Assembly: GCA_026027325.1 (NCBI GenBank)
Contig: JAMSLZ010000006.1
Span: forward strand, 806,001 to 870,000
DNA length: 64,000 nucleotides
Reading direction: 5' to 3'
Source of the DNA: Actinomucor elegans
Taxonomy: Eukaryota > Mucoromycota > Mucoromycetes > Mucorales > Mucoraceae
In this document: positions 23,150-32,819 of the stretch, in pieces
How positions within the stretch are numbered: position 1 is the stretch's first letter
Layout of the letters: every line of letters begins with the position of its first letter
Translations under genes and position numbers: made by a program
The notes under the pieces: model-generated
Database searches by the model: none
Told to the model about the DNA's origin: nothing
Seen by the model: only the letters and a program-made list of their open reading frames with translations

Positions 23150-23977
23150 ATGAGCTCGCTTGTCAATCATTTTTTGCAAAATTACATTACTAATCATCAA
23201 GCGAATAACAGTAATGGAAATGGATCTGGACCTATGGATTTTATAACAAACGCTGCTACTTTTGCTGGAGCAGATGCTCTATTAAATCGCTTTGATAGTG
23301 ATCCCGAGAAAAATAGCCACTTTTGGCGAAATGCTGGTATCGCTGGCGCTTTGGCTTTAGGCTATCAATACTATCGCGATCATTACGGACAAAACGCACA
23401 AAACCAGCAACAATTAGATCAAGACCAAAACCAACAGCTAATAGCCGCCGCTGCTGCTCAGCAGCAATTACAACAGCCAGTACCTCAACAGCAACCACAA
23501 GAAACGAATAATTATTATTATGTTCAACAGCCTCCAGATTATGGTGGTAATATGATGATGCAACCATTGCCGCCACCACCGCCTCCTTCTGCTGAAGCGA
23601 TGATGATGATGCAGCCACCACCGCCAATGATGTTTCAACAACCACCACCGTTCTTCGGTGCTCCACAAATGGTACCACAGCAACTGATGATGCCTCCGCA
23701 GCAGCCGTTTGGTGGTTTTAATATGATGATGCAGCAACACGACCCATATATGACAATGATGATGATGAACAACTTGATAATGCAACAACAACAACAGCAG
23801 CAGCAGCAACGACAGCTCATGTTTGGCAATGGTATGATGCAGAATCCATTCATGATGGGAAGCCAGGCCATGGGACCAATGGCTATGACTCCGCCTTATT
23901 ATCTACAACAGCAGCATCAGCAAATGATGCCTTTTGGTGGATCTATGCCCGTGTATAATCATCCTTTCATGTTTTAA
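23150..23977 (+). CDS. Gln/Met/Pro-rich low-complexity protein
   Basis: Single frame of 275 codons. Residues 1-80 look globular (FITNAATFAGADALLNRF...) and include an Ala/Gly helical stretch NAGIAGALALGYQYYRDHYG. After residue ~85 the protein is almost entirely Gln, Asn, Met and Pro, with repeated MMMQ, PPPP and poly-Gln blocks encoded by mixed CAA/CAG codons. This composition is prion-like or aggregation-prone. No enzyme domain is visible and no family is assigned. The mixed codons argue against a simple triplet expansion. Opposite-strand frames here are composition artefacts. Confidence 0.75.
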   Translation: MSSLVNHFLQNYITNHQANNSNGNGSGPMDFITNAATFAGADALLNRFDSDPEKNSHFWRNAGIAGALALGYQYYRDHYGQNAQNQQQLDQDQNQQLIAAAAAQQQLQQPVPQQQPQETNNYYYVQQPPDYGGNMMMQPLPPPPPPSAEAMMMMQPPPPMMFQQPPPFFGAPQMVPQQLMMPPQQPFGGFNMMMQQHDPYMTMMMMNNLIMQQQQQQQQQRQLMFGNGMMQNPFMMGSQAMGPMAMTPPYYLQQQHQQMMPFGGSMPVYNHPFMF

Positions 23978-24373
23978 AAACTATTATTCGATGACTGGCA
24001 GTAGAGGCCTATTCTCATATATAGTAATGTTGATCAAAACAATCGCTATTGGCAACCGTGTTACACATGAAGAAGTTGGAAAAAAAAAAAAGCATTATGC
24101 ATAATAAACTCTGTTCAAACGTACAAAAGCTCGATTTTGTAAGTCTATAGAGTAGCACATTTTTTTTTCGAGACGTCATTGGCGCGTTATACTCAAGTGC
24201 CATTATGAGAAACTCACTGTTTTCACCGTAGCCAATTCAATTCATGCCAAAAAAAAAAAAGTCAACTAGATTACCTTTTCTTGAAGAAAAGAGCTCATTG
24301 ATTCCAACGTAATATTCAAGCGTAATTTTATCATTATATATATATAACTATAGACAGGGAGAAGATATATCGC
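23978..24373. other. Convergent 3' spacer
   Basis: Lies between the 3' end of the Q-rich gene (plus) and that of the clathrin light chain gene (minus). It contains A- and T-runs and an AATAAA near 24102. Nothing else is seen. Confidence 0.5.
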
Positions 24374-25272
24374 TTAGGCTTCAATGATGTTTCCTGGCGC
24401 TTTAGTGTCTTTCTTGAGATCAGTCATCAATTCCTTCATTCTAGACACATCCCGAGTATGATAACCGGTCTTTGCGTTAGAAACATCAACTTCACGAGCT
24501 ACACGATCCCAAACATTAGCAGAAGATTGAACTTGTTCGCGACTCTTTTCAGACTTTTCTTCGCGCTCTCTGAAGTATTGAATTAGTTATACAGCTTAGA
24601 AAGGTTCTAGTTCATTATTTTTACCTGTTCTCTTCAATTGACTTTTGCTTTTTATCATTGTATTCTTCATAAAACTTGTCAATATCTTCACGAGCTTGCT
24701 TGATAATCTCTTCCTTTTGTCTTGCTTCTTCAGCATCACGTTCAGCAATCACTTCAGTCTGCTTCTCGCGCCATTGACTATCGATTCAAAGATAAATTAG
24801 TTCGTAGGTTTTTTTTTTAATAATTATTGCATTCTTCTTATTTTTACCGAACAGTCTCTGGCTCTTCCTCGGGTAACATGGCCTTATGGAAAGCCTATAA
24901 AACAAGCGTAAATAAGATCATCAAAACAGTACTCTGTATTATCTATATTACTTGAGAAGTTTCCAACTCTTCAGCCTCAGGATAGTTACTCTCAAAGGAA
25001 GAAGAAACAGCCATCAAATCTTGGTCAGGCTTGGGGCTACTGTTAAGTAACGCGCCATCGTTACTAAGGTTGGGTGAGTCGTTGAAAATGGCAGGAGTAG
25101 AAGGAAGAGAAGCCATGGCAGGAGTAGATGTCAAATCGTAAGATGGTGAGACAAGATCGTTTTCGTTTGCGTTGAAAAAGTCGGCATCTTCGCCTAAAAC
25201 TGCTCTTTCGCGCGCAAGAAAGTCGGCAGTAGGGTCTTCTGAGGGTGTATTGAAGTCTCCAAAGTCAGACAT
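24374..25272 (-). CDS. CLC1: Clathrin light chain
   Basis: Structural partner of clathrin heavy chain in coated vesicles. Four exons: 25272-24952, 24894-24848, 24777-24625 and 24569-24374, about 238 residues with consistent phases; exon 2 is only 47 nt. The N-terminus MSDFGDFNTPSEDPTADFLA and EDADFF match the conserved light-chain start. The central heavy-chain-binding coiled coil is visible as REKQTEVIAERDAEEARQK...DIDKFYEEYNDKKQ. The C-terminus contains SANVWDRVAREVD, TRDVSRMKELMTDLK and APG, typical of fungal light chains. Confidence 0.93.
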
Positions 25273-25414
25273 GGTGTTTATAGGTTAATGAACTGAAAAG
25301 AAAAAGAATATCTATAGCGGTTGGGCATGCTACTGTTTGTTAAAGGCGTGCATCTGTGACGTATATCGCGCTTTAGTTGTAGGAGGTTTAATTTTCGAAA
25401 GGCATACCTTCTAT

Positions 25415-25446
<32 letters not shown>

Positions 25447-27912
25447 GTTCATTTTTAAAGCGTATTTTCCAACAACAACAAAAAAAATTCCTTCCATATA
25501 AAAGTATGCATGCATGCGTTTCTTTCGCGTATTTAGTATATAGAAAGGCCCATATACCATTATATACTCAAAAGACTATAAATAGGGTTAATACAGTAAG
25601 GATCAAAATGATTGGTCTACCTTTAAAGCGCAGACAACATGGAATTTACTTCATTTTATGCACAACTAAATCTTGTGCAAATACTGTCCATCATCTCTTT
25701 TCTAATTTTGACTTTATCTAAACGTTATATCAGTTTTTAGAGGTTGGTTTGACCAACTATCTGTTCAAGTAAACAGTTGAAGTAATATAGTTGATCGATT
25801 ACTCCCAGAAAGTAAAAAAAAAAAAAAAAAAAATCGTTACATATTTTGACTGTTTTTTACACAACAAACAATCACTTATAAACAAAATGTAAAAAGTGTC
25901 TATTACATCCGTAAAGGATTATAATATCTCCATCGATCCAAGTTTTATGTCGCAAATGTGACAAGATTATATTGAGAATGAAGTTCTCTATCTACTGGAG
26001 CTACCATTTGATTGGAATACCATGGATATATTGCATTTTAGGCAAGCATGAATTTCAAAAAATGTACTTGGTCAACTGTAGGTCTCTGGACGACCCTAGT
26101 CTATTAATATGTAGCACACTTGTAGTAGTCCAATTAGATTAGAAGCATAGGTTTGTTTTGGGCAAGTCATAGTCGCCAGATGTGTAAATAAACCTAGGGT
26201 GGACTGAGTGATTCATCAAATTTGGAATGTGAGACGGCATTTCTTGCGATAATACATCTGATTGGTACTTTATGTGCAGAATAAGCAAATGTGCCTATGA
26301 AAGCCTTTGTTTAGCTACACTGAGCTTTAGTATATCTTAATTTGCAATAATTAATAGTGAGCTATGTGTGCTTCTATATAGTACTCTTCATCGACTCTTC
26401 TATATATATATCTAGGTGTCTGTGGTCTTTCCCTCTACTATAAGCTAACATTTACAGGATCTTTTGTAGCACACATTCTCGTTGAAAGCTTGCGTCTTTG
26501 CCAACCACTTCCATATAAATAGACCCACATTTCGGAGCACCAGGTGTCGTTTATTTGAGGTTTTAGCAGAGGGTGTATAAGTTTAGAAAGAGATATTGCG
26601 CTGTCATGTACTGGGCAATCTGTGCTCCTCGCAAAATGTAGTGCCAGTATTTCTGTAAACAAACGAAGCAAGTGCTATTGCCAAAACTGCTTTCTCATTA
26701 AAAGAGATCGATTACATACATTTAACAAATGTGCTTTGATTCAATAAGTGGTATTCATAAAGCAACCTTTCAGTTTGAATTATAAATACTAATAAGTAAC
26801 ATTAAACCAAATTCAACCGAGAAATCTATAGATCTATAGATCTTGATGACGCGAAATAGATAAGGTATACTATCAGTCATTCAATGTATAATAGGATCAA
26901 CGTGCTTCAGTCAAATACAACTCTCAATAAATCCGACAGTCGATTTTGCATATGGAATACTCATCTGATGTAACATTTAACCGAGAGCGAGCGAGCGGTC
27001 TAGCATTTAAGAAATGTGATTATTTTGGGAAAACGTCCAGAATAGAAAACCTCAAGCCAATAACGCTAGAAGCTGCTACATTATTTGAAGAATATTGAGG
27101 TTGATTTAAACGATAAGAGCAATGGCAATATAGATGTAGCACATGGCAAGATTTATCAACATATTATACATGTATTTTTATCATTGAGTTGTGGTCCAAA
27201 AACAAAGTTGGTTTCTTACAAAAAAAACACACTCTATTGATTGAAGGGAATGGAAAATAAAACTCGCGCCTTTCGATATGTCAGTAAATCCTGCACAAAC
27301 TTTATTATTATATTCTTTTGTGTATCGACACTATTTTATTGTTAAAAACTGGGTCAATTGTTTGAATGAGACCTGGAAAGTGTAAAATTATTTGAATCAC
27401 CGCAACTGATGAAACTGTTTAGAACCTTGGGAGAAGGGCACAGTTGCGCCAAACCGTAATAAGATCTAGTATATCTAATGTAACAAAGCATTTAATGGAT
27501 CTACATTACAGTGATCAATGAGAAACGTCTAAGCGTTTGTGTCTCATTGAATAATTTCAAGACAATGATGAACCAAGTACAAAGAGTGAAAGATGCCAAG
27601 TAGTATAAGACACTCAAAAGACAACCATATCCATAAAGAACGAGACATGCTTGTTAATTGTTCATTATCCACTGCAAAAAAAAAGAGTAACTAATTCCTA
27701 ATTAAAGTACGTATCTCCTATTTATAATTATTATTGGTGGTGATACCCAGTGCAGCATCTTCATATTAGGCAATCATCATGTTGTACTCGAGTCAACTTG
27801 GAGTTTCAATCAGCTATTTTCGTGGTTACACTGCCAAAGACTATTTATTCGTTCATTTATTTTTTAAATTATCTTCTTTACCTTTTCCATACCTTTTTTT
27901 TTTTTTTCAATA
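25273..27912. other. Long gene-poor region with repeats
   Basis: Contains T-run 25419-25446, an A-run near 25814-25832, dispersed-repeat copies at 26797-26844 (including CTATAGATCTATAGATCT), 26962-26985 and about 27466-27512, and a relic minus-strand frame at 26438-26671. The last ~100 bases are a T-rich leader for the secreted-protein gene. No intact gene was found. Confidence 0.5.
26438..26671 (-). pseudogene. Possible relic reading frame
   Basis: A 77-codon frame beginning MLRLFTEILALHF with protein-like composition (SLSKLIHPLLKPQINDTWCS, WVYLYGSGWQRRKLSTRM). The HPLLKP segment recalls a repeated, mobile-element-associated protein family I have seen in Mucorales, but this is memory, not a search. 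No flanking exons or start context support a functional gene, and it sits among dispersed-repeat copies. It could also be a chance frame. Confidence 0.25.
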
Positions 27913-28462
27913 ATGAAGGCTGCCGTTCTATCATGTTTTGTCGCCATTATGGTCATGATTCAAGTCGCCATGGCTGATGTCTTTTCTCAACTTCAATTCA
28001 TGAAGATTGTTTCTCCTACCAACGGTCAAAGTATTCAAGCTGGAGACAAAGTAACTATTAAATACGTTATGCAGCCTTTGGTTTACAGTAAGGAATAGAT
28101 AGAATATATTTAATATAGTAATTAACCTGTAACTACAATAGAGCAAACTTCCAATGGTTTCGCTACAAGATTAGATATCAACTTTCATAAAAGAGCTGGA
28201 AACACCAAGCAAAAGCAGATCCAACACGTTGCTCAAAAGTGGTAAGTTGTAATATTAAGTGTTACTCTTTTATACTTAGCCTCTTTTCTTGTATAGTCCT
28301 ATCACTGCTTTAGATAATAAATTCAAGACTTATACTAGCACCTGGACTGTTCCTGCTAATACTCCCCCTGGGTCTTATGCTTTTGATTTCGTCGAGAACA
28401 TTCAACTTCGTCGTGGACAAATGACTGCTTCCGAAACTGTCAAGGTTAACATTGTAGACTAA
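27913..28462 (+). CDS. Small secreted Kre9/Knh1-like domain protein
   Basis: Three exons: 27913-28087, 28142-28241 and 28297-28462, about 146 residues, in phase. The N-terminal signal peptide (MKAAVLSCFVAIMVMIQVAMA) is followed by the motif FMKIVSPTNGQSIQAGDKVT, typical of the Ser/Thr-rich GPI-anchored/Kre9-Knh1 N-terminal beta-sandwich domain found in fungal secreted and cell-wall proteins. The closing strand TWTVPANTPPGSYAFDFV fits the same fold. There is no GPI-attachment tail or Ser/Thr-rich stalk, so the protein is probably soluble and secreted. The family link is by motif; the exact role is unknown. Confidence 0.78.
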
Positions 28463-29837
28463 AAAAAAACTTTCTGACTTTCTTTCCATTTCGTATAATC
28501 AGCCAATAATAATAAAAAAAACAAAGTAATCCATTGTTACTTTATGCTGCAAGTGCTATAATGAACGTATTTTCTAATAAGCAGAGGCCAGGTTTCGGTT
28601 TAATTAATGAGACTGTGAATCTTAAACAAGTTAAAACGTCATTTCCATTCATGGACCCGTTCCTTTCTAGTTACAACAACTCTAAGTCACCTGAGTCAGG
28701 AACATGGGAGGCAAATGGTTCAAACAAAGTTTTGATTAATACATTGATATTTAATGCACCTTAAAGCTTATCTTGAAGTTGCAACAGATAGAGTAACTCA
28801 TTCTCAGCATGAACAATTCAATTGATGCAATGATTAATCAAGATCCGTTCAAATCTCGATGCTATCCAGGTTCGTATTTCCAAAAAAAAAGCATCCCAAA
28901 TTTATTCAAAAAAGAGAAACCATGATTTATAAGGCAGTAGTAGTAAAATAACCGTTTGCGTTATTAATGCAAATTATAAAGAGTTAAATTCTTTTTTGAA
29001 TGGTATATACTTAATAGTTGTATAAAAGAAAAAGATTATCATCTTCAGAGGCTAAAACTGTTTTATCATCAGAGCTGTGTATCCCATCAATAAATAACCT
29101 ATTGTTCTACAGATTAACTTTTGTAAAAAGAACAGTTTCGTTCTATATATACTTTTCGGTTCTCAAACTGCTACCATGGCTGAATATTACTGTGGCTCGA
29201 CCTTAAATTTTGAGCGATTTTTACCATGGTGGTAATGGTGGGAGAAGATGATCGATTTATGTTCCGGCACCCAATAAAATCGAACCTACAAATTCCGTGT
29301 TTAATGTCTATTATAACCACTTGGATCACATCCCCATCAACAATAGACCGAGATAATCCTTTGACTACCGGGGAATAGGTAGAAACATGCGTGCTTTTAC
29401 CAATGATATGAATTGCATCTTCATAAATCTATTTTTGCAGGCCCTACAAGGCATTGAACATCGATCTCTTGACAGGTAGCAAACTCTTTGTATGTGTACT
29501 ATTGAACAAGAAACCTCGGTAGATATCCTTTTGTGCACCTCAAGTTGTACATAGAAGCTGAAACAAAGACCTGTGCGTACTACTTTTACTCAGTTGACGT
29601 TTCAAGAGTTTATGTGATACACGGTTGGAACATAATTGCCCCTATTTTCTCTTACAAGAGAGTTGCACAGTGTTTTCCTCCGTCCTTTTTATTGAGCTTT
29701 CTTTTTTTCTTTTCTGGCCCGTTCTTTTTTTTTTTTTTTTTCATTCTTCTTTTTTGTATATTGCCTTGCTGGCTTTTTCTTTCTTTTTATATACATATAT
29801 ATTGATATTCGAGAAACCCGAGTACTGTTTTTCGTTC
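28463..29837. other. Gene-poor region with relic frames
   Basis: The plus frame 28534-28764 (MLLYAASAIMNVF...) and the minus frame 29171-29428 look partly protein-like but lack gene structure. A pyrimidine-rich tract (about 29680-29785) precedes the ABCC-like gene and may be part of its leader. Confidence 0.45.
29171..29428 (-). pseudogene. Orphan exon-like frame
   Basis: 85 stop-free codons follow an acceptor-like CAAAAATAG, reading IYEDAIHIIGKSTHVSTYSP, then VVKGLSRSIVDGDVIQVVII and HGICRFDFIG. Composition is protein-like and there is no early ATG. No partner exon was found on either side, so this may be a fragment of a decayed gene or element, or a chance frame. Confidence 0.25.
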
Positions 29838-32788
29838 ATGTCAACACCTTTTTGTGGATGGGCCAATGGAGAAGAAAAGGTACGAGATCGGGACTTTTGA
29901 CAAGTCAATAACTTGTGAGCTGATATTTGTTCGTATAGGTTGATCCTCATCCTCTAGACATAAACTCCTGTTATCGAGAAACGTAATATAACATCATCAT
30001 GTTCATATATCATGCTGACACTATAGTCTAGGATATTGGATGGTGTACTGCCAGTTCTCTTCTTTTTGATATCATGTACCTTACTTGCTATATCTCGACA
30101 AATCCAACAAAGACGCCCTATAGATGAAAATGATTGTCTTCGTTTACCAACAGCTAAAACAGTATCTGTATTTCGAAGAAGTCTTATATTATTGATTGTT
30201 ACACTCTTGGAGATCAGCAGTTGGGCATTTTTGTTTGCTTGGAGGCTTGAAAGTGCTATTCTAGAGAGATCAAAACTGCCACCTAGTGCTTTCAGCAGCA
30301 GTAAGAGTAAAATCCCTCCTCTGTATCAAGTGATTGACCCCAGCTTGGCATTTATACCCAGAGTAAGTAAAAGCAAATTCAATACAGACCGAACACTTAC
30401 ATTTGTACAGATTTACATACTCATACTCGTCATCAAATCATTCACAACGCCAGCAAATCCAATCGATCCATCCAAGTTCACCAGATACACGTATCATTTC
30501 TTGATGTTTTACTCTCTCATCTTCTTGTCAGCTATCATTCGCGTTTTTGATTACTTTTTCACTGACAATAACTGGTTCATTTCTCCAACGATCGAAAAGT
30601 CGTTTGCCTTGATTGATTTATCACTGTGTTTCATATTATGGTATGTCATTATTACTTCACCTACTGAACTGGATCAAGGCGAACTGGTTGATTTTGAGGA
30701 TGATGATGATGGGGTACTTGTACTTCATGATGGAAGGGTGGTTCGTAATGTAAGTTAAAGTAGATGGGCGCATCAGCATGGAATTAACATGATTAAACAG
30801 GGACGTATCCTTAGTCTAGAGTCTTCGGCTTCACCTCTATCGGCTATTACGTTCAGTTGGATGAATTCACTTTTGAAAACTGCTTTTAAAACACGTCTTA
30901 CTGCTGCTTCTTTATGGGCACTACCTACGAGGCAAAGAGCAAGAGAAAACCACCGGTTATTTACAGAGACAAAACAGCCTCAAAAGACGACACCCCTTGG
31001 CATTGCCTATCGTATATACATGGCAAATCGCAAAATTGTATGGTATCAATTTGTAACTGCCATAGGAGCTGTCTTTTTTCATTATGCCAACCCTTTCTTT
31101 TTGAGAAAGCTACTAAATTACATTCAAGAGCACCATCAATTGGAAAAAAACCAAGAAGCGACTATACAGTTTGAAAACGAGATGGGATACATGTACTGTA
31201 TTGCCATCTTTGGCTGTAATGTCATTAGTACACTTGTAGCTTCTCAGACATTATTATGTGGTAGAAGATGGAACGTCTCTATCATTCATATGCTGAGCTC
31301 TGAAATCTATGCTCATGCGCTTCGATTGAAACAGGCCCATCAGCCCAATCTGGACAATAGTGAAGAAGAGGAAGAAGAAGTAGAGGATCAAGATGAAGCT
31401 GCTCACCAGCAGGCTAGTTTGATAAGTCAAGACACAGAAAGATTAGCTGAATTGGCTTCTTATCTCCATGTAAGTCCTGAGTGATACGATAAAAAGATGA
31501 GTTACAAACAGTTGAATTGGTTAGATGTTTTATACATGTCCTCTTGAAATTGCTGCAGGCGTGATATTCCTATATCAAATCTTGGGTACTTCTTTCTTGG
31601 CTGGATTGATTGTCATGGTGGTAGCTTTACCCTCGACACATTATATCAGTCGACGTCTCATGATAGCCCAATCACACCTGACAGACGCAAAATCATGGAG
31701 ATTACGACTATTGCGTGAGTTATGTGAAGGTATAAAGACGATCAAGTTCTTGGCTTCAGAGCGTAGATGGGAACAAGCGATCACTGTAAGTAAAATCTTG
31801 TAAAAAAAAAGGGGGGGGGGATATTATACGTATTGAACAAATGGAACAGAGTGCTCGTGATGATGAACTAGTCAAATTGATCAAGCTCTGTACTCAAAAT
31901 ACTATCCTGGGTTTAATTTGGTTTGCTACACCCGTGTTTGTTACAACTGTTTCGTTTGCTTGGTACACATTAGTAGAGAAAAAGACATTGGATGCAAGGT
32001 ATACCTGATAAATGTGATAGGAACTCCTGTACTTACAACATGATAGCACTGCTTTTGTAAGCATTGTATTATTTGGCATGCTGCGCGATCCTCTTAATGT
32101 GATGCCTCAAGCATTCATGGCTTATAACGAGTCAAACATCAGCTTGGGTCATATCACTGCTTTTTTAAACACAGAAGTGAAGCAAAGCGATCCTCATCTT
32201 CTAAACCCTCGCCAACAAACTTATCAAGAGCAAGTCAAAGTTGGTTTCGAATCAACCCTGTCTATCTTTGAGTGGAAAGCCCCACCTGAACCTCAAGCAC
32301 AACAAACAAGAGACATATCTCAACAGAAAAGAAAGCTTGGGAGAGGAGGTTCAGCCACAGCAATACAGGAAACCGCTTTTAAACTTCATGTACCCCATAT
32401 GGAATTCATACCTGGCAAACTTTCCGTCATTTCAGGCCCTCCTCAGTGCGGCAAAACCAGCCTTTTAATTGCCCTACTAGGAGACATGCCCATGATCTCG
32501 GGTGAGCATCCACCTGTATTGCCTTCTCGGTTCTTGACTGCTCAGCATCGCCAACGTCCACTCGTTCGTGATTCAGAGAACTCATCGCTCTATTTGCATA
32601 AAGTTGCATACGTTGCACAGAAAGCTTGGATAGAGCATGGCACGATCAGAGAAAATATTTTATTTTCTGAACCATGGGATGATGCAAGGTATAGAGCTGT
32701 CTTGCATCAATGTGATTTATTACGTGATTTATCCTTGTTTGATAATGGCGATTTAACTTCTACCAACGACAGAGGAATAGCAGGATCA

Positions 32789-32819
<31 letters not shown>

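Noticed and set aside
23256..23871. Several minus-strand frames rich in Val/Ala, His/Leu or Cys
   Set aside because: They are the reverse of CAA/CAG/ATG repeats in the Q/M-rich gene.
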